From: Epinephelus fuscoguttatus
Lineage: Eukaryota; Chordata; Actinopteri; Perciformes; Serranidae
NCBI RefSeq assembly: GCF_011397635.1
Contig: NC_064753.1
Span: 28,048,322-28,112,321 of the forward strand
DNA: 64,000 bases
Direction of reading: 5' to 3'
Shown here: in pieces, positions 24,382 through 36,579 of the stretch
How positions within the stretch are numbered: the first letter of the stretch is position 1
How the letters are laid out: each line of letters starts with the position of its first letter
Position numbers and translations under genes: made by a program
The notes under the pieces: generated by a model
Seen by the model: only the letters and a program-made list of their open reading frames with translations
Database searches by the model: none
Told to the model about the DNA's origin: nothing

Positions 24382-24858
24382 TTGACATATACAGCCTACA
24401 AAACTCCAGCACAATACAGATCAGTACTGAAAGAGACAGAAGACTAAAAACATCCACAGCTTTTAAAATTTATATGTTATTAATGCACGTATCAAACACA
24501 TGACTTACACACCTTTATGTCTATGCATGAGAAACAAAAACAGTCTACAAGGCCTAAGTTAAAGTAGTATAGTTAACAGACTGGAAAATACACACCCAGC
24601 TGGCAGACCTTCTGCACAGGCTCGTTCACAAATCACTGAAAAAACTAAACAACCAACAAATGATATTTCATTACTAATGTCCCTTTAACAGTGTACATAT
24701 CTGTATCCAGACAAACACGCTGCAGTACAGAAGTTGCTAAACCCTCCATAACATCACCAAAAACAAAGCAAGGAGTGAAATACATACACGAAGCCATAAA
24801 GAGACATTTCATCATCATGAAAGACACCAGCAAAGACAGAAAAATGTATCTGACTCAC
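24382..24858. other. Intergenic, no gene seen
   Basis: AT-rich; contains no recognised gene. It would be intronic if the candidate exon at 24859-24993 is real. Confidence 0.4.
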
Positions 24859-24993
24859 CACATTTGATGTAAAGGCCACTTTTTTCTTCTTCATGGTGGT
24901 GAACTGGTTCCACGCATTAGTCTCACTGCACCTGTTGACAGGGGGGCATCTCCCTCCATCTTGGCCAGCTGACATGTATCCAAATGTTAACAT
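24859..24993 (-). CDS. Candidate first coding exon, unknown gene
   Basis: On the minus strand an ATG at 24993 opens 45 codons that end exactly at a consensus donor (TG|GTGAGT, donor GT at 24858-24857), with an in-frame stop just upstream. The peptide starts MLTFGYMSAGQDGGRC and is basic near its end (MKKKKV). A CpG-rich block lies 0.2-0.4 kb upstream, as expected for a promoter. I do not recognise the protein and could not find a downstream exon on this strand, so this may be chance. Confidence 0.2.
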
Positions 24994-25169
24994 GAATTCA
25001 GCTTCTGCCAGGCCGAAGTACGACACTTAACTTGACAGTTTAATTCCAAGAGTCCTGTCAGTTCACAGTATGGTGACAGTGACCACAGCTGTTTGATAAT
25101 TACTGTTTAATCAGTTTCACCTGGATTCACCTGGGCCCTGTTTCAACTGTCTGCAGTGCATGGTCTAAT

Positions 25170-25420
25170 GTGCATTTACGGAGTGTCTAACTCCACTTTT
25201 ACTATTTAAACGGCACATAATCTGAGCGCAAAGTAAGCCGCAAAAGGCAAGGGCGATATAATGTGTCCCTAATTACCGCACGGTTAGCACACCTGTGTAC
25301 GCCTGTGGTGCGGGTGCGCCAGGTGGGCGGAGTCTGCTCACCTTCTGACAGGGATCGTTACCGGAAGATCGTCCGGTCGGCGTTTACGTCACCACGACCA
25401 CATGTCCCATACAAACACAA
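25170..25420. promoter_or_regulatory. Small CpG-rich block, candidate promoter
   Basis: This block has many CpGs in an otherwise CpG-poor desert (GGTGCGGGTGCGCC, GATCGTCCGGTCGGCG) and a CRE-like TTACGTCA near 25386. It could be a promoter for the minus-strand candidate exon, or a leftover upstream promoter of the decayed bmal1 gene about 8 kb away. Composition is the only support. Confidence 0.35.
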
Positions 25421-25843
25421 ACAAGCACAGGGAGATTAATAAAACAGATGACAGTTAACTGATGAGTGTCATTGAGGCTTACACAAAATGATATTGTGAC
25501 CATTGCTGTCCATGCAGGCAATTATTTGTCAACTATGTAGCAAAACTAAAAACTGCAGGGTAAGATGGGGGAAGATGCCCCCTTAAGAACAAAGTCAATT
25601 TCATGTAAAATTAAAATGATTTGGATATGATTTGGGCACGTGCAGGATGATGATGCATAATCCAACACACTGTCAAGACAAATAAATCGGTAGAGTGACC
25701 AACTTTGTTGTTATAGTCTAGAAAAAAAAATGAAACTAATATTTAGGGGCAAGAAGCTCTCAAGCTCAAAACAATCTTGCTAACTTAATTTAAAAAAAAA
25801 ACACTAAAATTCCAACCCTGACCCATTAATGGACTCTCTACAA
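25421..25843. other. Intergenic, no gene seen
   Basis: Nothing recognised apart from A-rich runs near 25720 and 25792. Confidence 0.5.
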
Positions 25844-26602
25844 CAGGGGTGTCAAACATATGCCCGAGGGCCAGAACCGGCCCTCCAAAGGGTCCAATCT
25901 GGTCTGCTAGATGACTTTGCACACCTAATATTGAAGCAGTTGTGAAGGCTTAGAGGTGCAGCTGTCAGGAGCAAATTAAATGAGTATCCTGTTTCATGTA
26001 AGAAGCTGCTTCAGAGGCTTTACCACTCTGACGTGAAAACAGCTCTCTGAAAAAGACAATAAATACTTATTGTTGTCTTTTTTAAAGATATTGAACATTG
26101 TGCAAAATATTGTCAACCAACAACTTCAATGCAAAAATAATCTGTCTCAGACTTTTATTTTAAAACACATTAGGTTGAACCCTACAGCTAAGGTACTGCC
26201 AAAACTTAAGATATGTAAATGGTTTGTGAGGCACAGATAACTTAACCTGCTTTCTTAATAGCTTCCACGTTAGTTTGGTGTGCTGATGCTGGCATTACCA
26301 CACAGGAGTGAAAATGTACGGAAAAATGTAATGACGGCGAGTCGTAGACTGAATGTGGAAGAACTGAGACATATTGTTGAAACTGCACTTCTTTTCTAAA
26401 GATATCTCAGGCTGTTCATCATCTGTTATTAAATATATTAATGTTTTTAAAATGTACTTGTGCTTTACACTCAAAGAAAATGAAAAATGTGAAGGTTGTC
26501 ATTATTTCGAGGTTATTCTACAGTGCTTTTACCGGTCCGTCCCACTTGAGATCAAATACGGCTGAATAAGGCCCATTAACTAAAATGAGTTTGGCACCCC
26601 TG
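25844..26602 (+). mobile_element. hAT-type element, copy 2
   Basis: Begins CAGGGGTGTCAAACATATGCCC and ends ATGAGTTTGGCACCCCTG. The flanking 8-mers CTCTACAA and GTCTATAG match at 5 of 8 positions including a central TCTA, consistent with an old hAT 8-bp target duplication. At 759 bp it is non-autonomous; no transposase motifs were seen. Confidence 0.75.
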
Positions 26603-27904
26603 GTCTATAGGCCTTGCAGCCTTTCTTTGAGGCTAATTGTTTATTACTTCAGGATGTCCTCTGACTAATGGCTAATTCATTCAAGACAACTAGCAATGCC
26701 ATATATTGGTTAGGAGAGGAATTAAAGAGGTGTGAGCATCTTTCTCCATCTTACTCTAGTTATAAACTTGACAGAGGAAACACAAGTATATGACTAGGTG
26801 TTAAAAGTGATTTAATGAGACATACAGATACTGGGATTTACAGATCACATAACTGAATTAAAACAACACATTAAGACATATTTTGGCAGTTAAATGAGAA
26901 AAAAGCAAACAGTGAGATGACTACAAGTCTGTAGGCCCAGCTGTGGACAAAAGCATCTAGTCATAAGACTGTTTTGACTAGTTTTTGATCAGATAACCAC
27001 GTGATTCAGTCTCTTATAGGCTATTTTACAGCCACACAGTTCTCACCAGCGTGACTTTGACAGACAATAACAAAAGTTTGGTCATTATCTGATCCTAGTT
27101 GCCAGAGAAAGTCTTTTTGAGACAATTTTTTTCCTTGAAAACCAAAGTCTCAACATGCTGATGCACCCCTGGATAAAAAAATAAAAAAAAAACGTTCCCG
27201 TCATGTGACTCATTCCTGACAGATGGCGTGGTCGCAGTGTTTTAAAGGCTGGACAGAGAGTTTCCACCAAAGTACTATTTGACATGAGCAGGTTTCAAGT
27301 GCAAACCAGGTATTACACAGTGCATTACAAAAGCAGACAGCGATGAGATCTGTAGAACCAGAACAGTATGCCAATCACATGATGAATTTAAGCTCTTAGC
27401 TTTGCCTCTGTGTGAGACTGAGACAACACTTATCAGACACACACATGGCATGCAGCTGAGATGCACCTACTACTGTGTAAAACTGACATCACAAACTTAT
27501 ATTTCTCTGCAGCAGAGTATGAAGCCTTTAATGTGATGGGTGTTCTGATCTGGTACACTCAATCTGCCCATTAGCACATAGTCTCAGGTGATTTTGTCTG
27601 ACTCAGACAGTTAACCTTTTGTGTTGTTGCCTCGTGTCTGGTTTCACATTGTGTTGCTATGTTTTTGTTTTGTTTTTAAGCAAGAATACAAATTGCTTCT
27701 TGCAACCTTTTGGTTACAGTAGGCTGACAGGGAGGCTGAATACATGACGCCTGTGATACACAAGATAAAACAGAATCTGATATGGTTGCATACATGTTTT
27801 TACATACAGTGTCCCTGAGGAAAATTTTGTTGTTTTTTTTTTTTTTTGGTCTCATCAGAAATAAATCATTTTCTTATTTGGAGATCAATAAACTCTGATC
27901 TGTT
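26603..27904. other. Intergenic, no gene seen
   Basis: Unique-looking DNA with a T run at about 27833-27847. No gene was recognised. Confidence 0.5.
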
Positions 27905-27911
27905 TCTCCTA

Positions 27912-28195
27912 CGCACTGGTTAGCATTGTCACCTCACAGCAAGAGAGTTCTTGGTTCGAAAGCCAGGGGTTGAGGGTTTGAACCCCGGGGTGGGGGAGCC
28001 CCTATATTCTCCCCGTGTCAGTGCAGGTTTCTCTGGGTACTCTGGCTTCCTCCCACAATCCAAAGACATGCAGGTTAATTGGTGATTCTAAACTGGCCCT
28101 AGGTTTGCATGTGAGTGTGAATGGTTGTCAGTTTCTATATGTCAGCCCCTTGATAGTCTGGTGACCTGTCCAGGGTGCACCCACCGCTGGTTTCC
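27912..28195 (+). repeat. Dispersed teleost repeat, copy 2 (forward orientation)
   Basis: Same family as 11.6 kb and 61.8 kb, in the opposite orientation. Landmarks: CTGGTTAGCATTGTCACCTCACAGCAAGAG, a GTTTGAACCCCGGGGTG box, TTCCTCCCACAATCCAAAGACATGCAGGTTAATTGGTGA, and GTCTGGTGACCTGTCCAGGGTG. Confidence 0.75.
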
Positions 28196-29973
28196 TATTT
28201 GCATAAACTTCTTGAACACAAATCTGAACTAAAATAAAGCTAAATGTTTATTTTGGATGTTTTCTTTCCACCAGTCTGAAAGGAGACATGTTATGGAGGC
28301 AAAATAGCCAAAATTGGCCTGTGCATGAAACATTTACACCCATAGTGTCTCCTTGCTACTTGGCTACTTATCATCTTTGAAACTAAAACCCAAATCTACA
28401 TTTAACTAAATCTTAAGTCATCCTTTATGAAACTTGTTTTGCTTCATTGACTCCAGTAGCATTGTGTGCCCAGATCTGCAGAAGTATTCATTACTGTTTT
28501 GTCTTGAGTATGACTTTAGAGATGACAAACAGCTGAGTGAGCTCTCAAGGCTAAATTTGTTCTGCTTCTCTCGTTATTTCCACTTACGTAGGTCTGTTCT
28601 GCTGAGCAAACCTAAAATGATTTCTCAGGATCATATTCCTCTTAATCCTGAAGCATACACTGTGAAATGAAAGCAAACAAAATGCAATTTATTGTGGGAA
28701 ACACTATAAATAACAACACGTGAGCGTTCGTCTGTGATTGAATTATGGAGAAGACTTTTTTTTTAGGGTTCAGAGAATGCTGCACTAAAAAAAGGCCTCA
28801 TGTTTTTCATTTGATTTTACACACGTCAATATGTGGTACACTGACACTTTATCCCACAGGAAGAGCAGATGGTTGGATTGGGCGGGAGTCAAATAAGGTA
28901 TAATGTTGCATGTTCACATCTCTCTGCCTGGATTATATTAAATTAGGAGACATCACAGCCTGTCCTCACCCAGCTGTTAAAAAGGGGTGAAAACAGCCAA
29001 AAAGCCAAACAATTAGCTCACATGTCACTTCTGAATCCACTGCTTATATTTAAAACCACAGTGTCATGTTTTTGCCTTGGAGCTAAAAGACTGATCACAA
29101 CCATTTTTATACCACAGATACAATGTGATGATTTAATATTCACTTGACTTCACAAGATGCTTGTGCCTTTAATGAAGCACAGAGGTTTACATCTCAATAT
29201 CTTTTTATTTTGTATGTCTGCTATGTGTTTTCCCATATTATTAAAAATAAAAACCATAGTCACGGAGGCTATGTTTGTTTCTGAAGTGTGACGAGTGCTA
29301 ATAGCATCAACTCTGTCCATTTTAAGGCTGACTGATGTCTCGTCACTGACTGCACATACATTTCAAGGCCAGTTAGCACATTTATCAGTGCACATGTTTG
29401 TTCATCTTGAGAAGTTCCGACTCAGTCAAGCCAGCCATGATTTTATCTTCTAAACTAAACAGGAGGAAAGAAGTGTATAATGAAAAACAGTATAATGCTG
29501 ACGGTTGCATGCACAAAAAGCATCTGCCAAGTGAATATAATGTAATGTAGCGGAGGTTGTGCCAGGAAATGAGTGACGCTGGACTGGCTGACACTTTCAT
29601 TTACAGTGACACTGGACATCAACATCTTCTAATGCACAGAGACTCCTTGTGGACTTACAGCAACATTATCAATGAAAACACAAGACTGGTTTAAACTTAC
29701 AGTGGAATTAAGCCGGTCTTTTCTCCGCTGTCTCTGTGCAGTAGATGAGGACAAACCAGATTACACACATCATCCTAGATTCAATAGTTCACTTGAATCA
29801 CACATTTGAACATGTAGCTTAATTCTTGTGCATAGTCTGAATTGTTGGAACGTGCATAAATCACTTTGCAAAACATGAAAGAGTTGTTGACATGTTAGTT
29901 AAGAAGACAGGATCATATGCATCTGCAGAGTCAGAGCAAAAGTCAAAATGTCTGCTTATGCAGCAGACAGCAC

Positions 29974-29974
<1 letters not shown>
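28196..29974. other. Intergenic, no gene seen
   Basis: No recognisable exon or element boundary. Confidence 0.5.

Positions 29975-30038
<64 letters not shown>
29975..30038. repeat. (TG)n microsatellite
   Basis: 32 uninterrupted TG units. Confidence 0.98.
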
Positions 30039-30041
<3 letters not shown>

Positions 30042-33000
30042 CTTGTAATATAAGATGTGTGTTTGATACTCCATTTTTAAGCTGGTGGAATTGCAGAATT
30101 TGCTGATCTCATGGGGAAACTGGATACCAAAACATATCAAGCATTGTCATACAATGAAACTGCATCAAACAAAAATGAATTATTCTTCTTACCTTCCTAT
30201 TCAAATACTAATCTTCAAGTATTGTTTCTGATGACTAAAAACTTAACTAACAAAAATGTGATTAGTGGATTCAGAAAAGACAGACTTTGAGACACATTTT
30301 AAACCTGTCAGACAAATTGAATTTACAGTATCTGTTTGTTGCGCTCTGCTGCCAGCATGTGGTGAGAGGAGGTGATGGCTCAAAAGTCTCTCCCAAAGGA
30401 TGATCTCTTCTTATGAGGTCACATGACATCAACACATATGTTTGAAAGACAACATCTCTGATTTCTTATTGGGTATGGTTGTATGACTTTTTGTCTTAGC
30501 ACCTGTGACTCACAGAATTTCTGTGTTAGAGCTCTTAAATTTTGGCACAAAGTAGTCTTATTTGTCTATTACAAATAGCAATGTTTCCAACTTCAACAAC
30601 ACCACAGAATTTATTAGTATGATGTCAAATACAAGAAGTTTGTTACAACCTGCCCCACTGGATATGTTGTAAAAATAAGAGTAAAGATGTGGAAGTGGTC
30701 ACACAGTATGACTCACAGGTCATACCTTCTTGGTGACAGTGGTGCTGTTACAACCCCTGTTTGTTCTGCCTTTTCTTTCTCCTCACAGCATCAGACCTAC
30801 TACAACAAAAACATTAACTACTACCACTTAAAGACCAGCCTCTACGACGTCTGTTGCTGCTGCTGCTGCTACAAACAATAACGATAATCAAACAGTCAGA
30901 CAGCCGTCATGGTGGACAGTTAACGAGGTCTCGCAGCATTAGCCGCTCTGATTCTTATCAGAGATGGACTGCTTTCTTTTGAGATTGATCATTTTTTTCC
31001 AAATGCCATTAAAGAAGCAATTTCCTTGAGTCAAATGAAAGTAGGGGGAGGTTGTTCATTCGTCTGGGACATTTGTTTTTCATCAATACAATTTTAATAA
31101 ACCCTGTCTTGTGTCTTTTATGAAAAGGCGGAGTAGATTAGTCCCCTAACGACTGGCGTACAAGACATATCAACCCCAGTGACCTGTTCAATCCCTGTAT
31201 ATCTAGGGTGGAGCCTTTATTGTTGTAGTTTCACACACTCATGATGCACATGGATCACTGACTTCATTTTGAACTGTCAGTCCTGTACAATGATGTTATA
31301 CTGTAGGAGAAAAGGACAGAGACTACCTGAGCCCCCTCATACCAACGTTTTATCATCTCCTCCTGTAGTTTGTTAGTGTTCCACTAGCTTCTGTGACCCA
31401 GTGAGTTCTCAGAGGTTTTCTTTCATCATTCCTACCTAAAAATGTCACGACAAATTGATCAGTGCTTTGCAGTTTGCTTGTGTTTATTCGTTTGCAACAT
31501 CCCTTGAGCTCTCTCCTCCACTGTAGTAAAATGGTTTACTGGAAGGATTTTAGAAGTTCATTTCCGATGCAGTACTTAGTAACAGTCTGCACCAAAAGAA
31601 AATTCAAAACCATAAAATGAAATCATACCACAGAGACATTCAGTTTGATCTGATGAGCAGGACTGACTGTTGTAGAACAGTTAATGTTGAAAAACAGGCT
31701 AATGACAGTGTTGTAATGGGACTAAAAAAAAACAGGGATTATGATGTTTAGTAATATGAGGATGTTGCGTTGGGAACGAGAAGGGCAAAATGATGCTTTA
31801 ATCCCCAGAGCCAACAAAAAGCTCATATTACTGACTTTGATAATGTGATTACTGCTGCCATCTGTTCCCTCCGCTCAACTTTTAGTTTCAGGCTGACTTT
31901 GACCCATGTCTCTATTTTAGGATTTAGCTGAAAACATATTTTTAGATCAATTTGCAAAAGCTTTGCAACAGTTTTTAAATTCATTTCCTACTTCATGAGA
32001 TCAAATAGTTTCTAAGAATACAACAATGAATCACAGACTTGAAACTTGTTACATGAGCTACAAAACAGAAGCCTTTTACATAATCACCTCCGACGAGGAT
32101 CTCTTAACAGGAAAGTTACATCAGATCCTGTTTACTATCAAATGTGTCTTATGCAAGGATGATTTTGATCCTCAGTAAGAAATGTATGTGTCCTCTTAAA
32201 TCATGATTCCAGATAGTTATTTAATTCCAAAGTTCAGATTGCTCAGTTCAGTTTTCACTTGTACTGCAGCCTGTGTGTCATAAACTATTCTCCTCTGCCT
32301 GGTTCAGGTGTGTGTACTGACAACAGAAGAGATGTGTCGACAGCCCCTGCCTCTATGAAATCCTCTGGGTGTCATGTGCTGTAAGCACCAGCTGTTAAAG
32401 CTGTTGGTGATCATGTTGCTTGAAGTTTGATATCTAAATTTTATTCTTGTGCTCAGTCGACTGGTGATGTAATACATTCAGTACTTGTATGAAGTTTCAG
32501 ATTAAAGTATAGACTTTTCATCCATGATGAGTAGGCTCATGCCCTCATGATCAACCTGTTGTAAACACAGGAGGGACCCACTGCAGGACACAGACAGGGT
32601 GGTGGTGATAAGAAAAGAGTTTATATTCTAGAGGAGGATCTGGATGAGAGGCTACTGGGAGGGAGTCATAAATCCAGGAGGGAGGAATGGAGTTAATGGA
32701 GGACAGGAGAGGTGGGTGATGATCCCTGAAACAAGGGGGACAGGTTAGTCACACTGAACACAAAGATAGTGAATCACTAGAGATATAAACAAAGTTGGCC
32801 TGGAAGTGTAACTACCACTTTGGTTGACATAACAACCTGGCGAGTAATGGTCAAAGGGTCGGGGTAGATCTACTGCAAGCTGATGAGACGCAGATGAGCA
32901 GGCTGGGAGAGGTGACCAGTCAAGGAGAATGAGGAAGTTCAAAATGCCATTCAACACATCAACATACATTATACCAATATGCCTGTGTTTGTGTGTGTTG

Positions 33001-33112
33001 TCTCCCACAGTGTTGTTCCTGTCACGTCTTTCACTTGTTTTGTACCTGCATCACCTAAAAAAAATGTTATAAACTGTGATCATCCCCATCTTATCTCCTG
33101 TATTGTCCACAG
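30039..33112. other. Region where upstream bmal1 exons would be expected; none recognised
   Basis: I looked for the bHLH and N-terminal exons of the bmal1 remnant and found no similarity on the + strand. A repeat-like GA-rich stretch occurs at 32560-32750. The upstream exons are either lost, too decayed to see by eye, or located further 5'. Confidence 0.4.
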
Positions 33113-33212
33113 GCAGCTGATGGCTTTCTTTTTGTTGTTGACTGTGATCGAGGCAATATTTGTTTTTGAATCGGTGCTGAGCATTATTTCTGTAACGTTA
33201 AATGATGTATGA

Positions 33213-33304
33213 AAACTGTGTTTTGTGACTGAATGGACGCGGGTACTGGCTTAAGGGAATATGGCCCTCACTCTTCCTCCTGCATTTCATCTTTGTGTCT
33301 CCAG
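33213..33304 (+). other. Short intron between the two decayed PAS-A exons
   Basis: Contains a plausible pyrimidine tract and CTCCAG acceptor just before 33305. The upstream donor region (AATGATGTATG) is degenerate. Confidence 0.4.
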
Positions 33305-33581
33305 AATGACCTGAAGGGCCAGAGCCTGTTTGATTACCTGCATCCTCAGCGGTCACGGCACAACAAGAGGGACTCACCAGTGTGAAAAGTTATCCACAGT
33401 AACAACAAGAGCGTCTTAATGAATTTCTCTTTAAACATAAACATGTAATAATACATCCAAACACTTTATATACAATTTACCTTACGTTCTAATGACAATA
33501 TTGTATGGTTACTAAGTCTTTTTCCCTTTACCCCTATTTTGGTTCTGGTAGATACAGCTGTGTACTTATTAGATGTAATAT

Positions 33582-33583
<2 letters not shown>

Positions 33584-33612
<29 letters not shown>

Positions 33613-33640
33613 ATAAAATAAAATAAAATAAAATAATAAG
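33584..33640. repeat. (ACTAA)n / (AATAA)n microsatellite
   Basis: About five ACTAA units change into about five AAATA units. It lies in the interval of the bmal1 remnant where one PAS-A/PAS-B linker exon is no longer visible. Confidence 0.9.
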
Positions 33641-35094
33641 ATTACAGTGTAACTTACAGGCTGCCATCTCCACTGTAACATTTTTAATTGTTTGTTTTTT
33701 AGGTGGTCTTTTCATGAGGCCAGATGTCAATCCAAGTACTTTATGACTTTTTTCTGGGGTGAGATGCTCATTTTTCTGCAGGATGAAGTTTAACCCAAAC
33801 ATGGAAGATGAAGATTTTCCCTCCAGCTGCTTAAAAACATGGGAGCAAAATGGTCTGTTGGTTAATCAGGGTCTGACAATCATAAATTAATATTACTCTT
33901 CAGTGTAGAATATTAAATTTATATCACATAAAATACACCTGCACTTAGAATACACCTGAACCCCTTTCCTTTACTCGCAGCATATCTTAAAGACTTCTGC
34001 ACCATTCACAGCACTGGTTATTTAGAAAGATGGTCTCCCACTGAGGTGGATATGGATGAAAATAATGAGGCAGACACTGATGGATGTCACTTAAGCTGTC
34101 TTGTAGCTGTTGGCCGCCTGCATCCCCACACTGTTTCTCAGCTGGTGCAGAATCACATCAAGGTCAAGCCCGTGGGGTTTGTTACATGTCATGTTGTTGA
34201 TGGGACATGTGTCTTTGTAGATGGAAGGTGAGAACTTTAAAGTCTGATTTGGACTATTGAATATTCCTATGTACACACCTGTTATCAATCATGTTTCAGA
34301 TAGTAATGCTTAGATTTTGTGTCTTGATCAATAAATTATCCAGTATCACTAGAATATATTGAAAGACAATAAAGTGAGCATGCTGTTTTCTCTTAAAGGG
34401 CCACTGTCATTTTGGCTTATTCACCTCAAGAGCTGCTGGGAACATCATTTTATGAGTACTGTCATGAGGATGATATTGTTCATTTAGCAGAATGTCACAA
34501 ACAAGGTATGTGTCTTACAGAGGGGACAGCACTTGATTAACCGTTATTGCCCATACACAGTGTACGAGGCTCTGTCTGCTGTCTTGTTAGAGCTGTAACA
34601 CTAAAGCAGTCTGATCTGCTCTGGTCTGGTGGAATTACAGCGCTGTGCTGCAACGGTTGAAAAAATAGCGCTGTAGTTCATCTTACCTGTGGACAGTTCA
34701 TCCATTACCTGTCCTTGTCCCCCTCTGTCACTGTCTGCTCTAAGTGCTGCAGATGAGAGAGAAGATCAATACAAACTGCTACAGGTTAAAAATAAGAGAT
34801 GGCTCATTCATCACACTAAGAAGCTGCTGGTTCAATTTTAAGAGCCCTTGGACCAAAGAAGTGTGGTAGCTACATGATCTCTACCAATACTGTAGTCATC
34901 TAAGTGAACCTGCCCTTTTCTTGCTTACAATGCAACATCATGTTGTATTATCCTGTTATATCATATTCTTTCTAGGATTATTGTTATTATTAGGCATTAG
35001 ACTGCTATCCAGGTTTATATTACTTGTATTATTTTAGGAGTTGTAGTATGTTTGTATTGTATTTTATTAAATGTATATTTAGTAGTTTAATAAG

Positions 35095-35960
35095 AGTCTA
35101 GTCACGTTAGCGGCTCTTTGAGGCTGTAAACTAAATGCTCACATCACCATGCTAACATGCTTACAAAGACAATGCTAGCATGTTGATTTTCAGCAGGTTT
35201 AATGTTCACCATGTTGGTTTAGCTTGTTAGTGTGCTAACATTTGCTAATTAGCACTAAAACACAAAAAACAACCGAGACTGATGAAAGTGTCAGTGGTTT
35301 TATGGGTCATTTGGACACAAATGGACCTGCATTAGATAGGGCTTTTCTAGTCCTTTGACCACTCAAAGTGCTTTTTACACCACGAGCCACATTCACCCAT
35401 TCACACACTGGTGACCAAGGCTACCATACAAGGTGCCTCCTTAACAAACTCTCACAGTGAAGGAACAGTCATTGGGAGCAATTTGGGGTTCAATATCTTG
35501 CTCAAGGATACTTAACCGGAGGAGCCAGGGATTGATCCCCTAATCTTCCGATAAGTTGATGACCCACTCTACCTCTGAACCACAGCTGCCCACAAAACAA
35601 AAGCAGTTCCTGACCCAGACTGACCTGGTACTAAAATGAGTTATTCAAAAAGAACCATTCATTGGTTTTCGCCCATCACTAATTGGTACCAAGTTAGGTG
35701 CCAATCCATTTAGTGGATGTTGAGATATTTGATAAGTGAGCATTGTGACCTGCTGGTGGTGTTGGAGGAAACTAGAGGATCACAGAGGTCATTAGAATAC
35801 ATCAGGTGAAAACCATCTGTACCTAATTTTAGGCCAATCAATCATGTGGATGTTTGACTAAATATATATGAGCCCATCCAAGAGTTGTCAAGATACCTGG
35901 ACCAAATTGGTGGACCGACCAACCGACAGACTGCTAGCATGGCTACACAAATTGCCATCA
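35095..35960. repeat. Dispersed repeat split by a SINE
   Basis: 35095-35290 (multiple GCTAACA/GCTAGCA words) and 35690-35960 (GGTACCAAGTTAGGTGCC ... GACCGACCAACCGACAGAC) look like the two halves of one repeat family also seen at 14.8-15.1 kb, with a SINE inserted between them. All of this sits within a large intron of the bmal1 remnant. Confidence 0.5.
35325..35597 (-). repeat. tRNA-derived SINE
   Basis: On the minus strand it starts with a tRNA-like head: an A-box-like GTGGTTCAGAGGTAGAGTGGG and a B-box-like GGGATCAATCCC. It then continues into the ATCCTTGAGCAAGATATTGAACCCCAAATTGCTCCC body common in fish SINEs, ending in the GGGTGAATGTGG-type tail. Confidence 0.75.
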
Positions 35961-36389
35961 GTGGCTGCTGGCTAAGAAGAGCAGAATAGATGCAGGATAT
36001 CTGCAAAGCCACTGTGTGACAACTAGGTTACATTATTTACAGCCAGGCCTCTTTCCTCACTCTTCTACTTTTTCATTCAACAAAACAGTCCTTCAGCTGA
36101 CAGACCTGAGAGCGGTTACCATCATCCTGCTGCCTCCTTACACAACATGGACACTGTACTGATGCCAGGTGACAAGCAAACAACCTTTTCTTATTTGCTT
36201 ATTGTGTTTATGCAACACATAACACATCGCACACGTTACAGCCTCGTCTTGTTGCAGGTGAAGAAGGGAAATCGGTGCCTGGAGTTCCAGATGATATGAG
36301 GGCAGGCCCTGGTGTGAAAGGGTGGAGAATACGACCAGGAAGAAGGAACAAGGCAACCAAGCACAGGAGTACTCAACAATGCAGAAGGT

Positions 36390-36579
36390 CAGTGGTGTAG
36401 TGGAGGGTATACTCGGGTATACAGGGTATGCCCACTTCTTTTTTTTTCCAGTTACGGTATACCCACCTATCACCTAAAACGCCATTGTAATATATAGGAG
36501 AGTGTGCCCACTTCCTCATCAGTAACCTACCTATCTACCTAGCCGTACACCTACCTCATCAAATACCACTACACCACTG
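36390..36579. mobile_element. hAT MITE with perfect 8-bp target duplication
   Basis: CAGTGGTGTAGTGG at the left end and CCACTACACCACTG at the right end are perfect 14-bp inverted repeats. CAGAAGGT is duplicated exactly at 36382-36389 and 36580-36587. The 190-bp element interrupts the last recognisable part of the bmal1 remnant. It must have inserted when that sequence was already free of constraint, or it contributed to inactivation. Confidence 0.92.

Noticed and set aside
29943..30140. Frame with a long Thr-His run
   Set aside because: It is the translation of the (TG)n microsatellite.
30687..30881. 64-codon frame ending in a Cys run, considered as an upstream bmal1 exon
   Set aside because: The Cys run comes from a TGC triplet repeat and there is no match to bHLH or N-terminal BMAL1 sequence.
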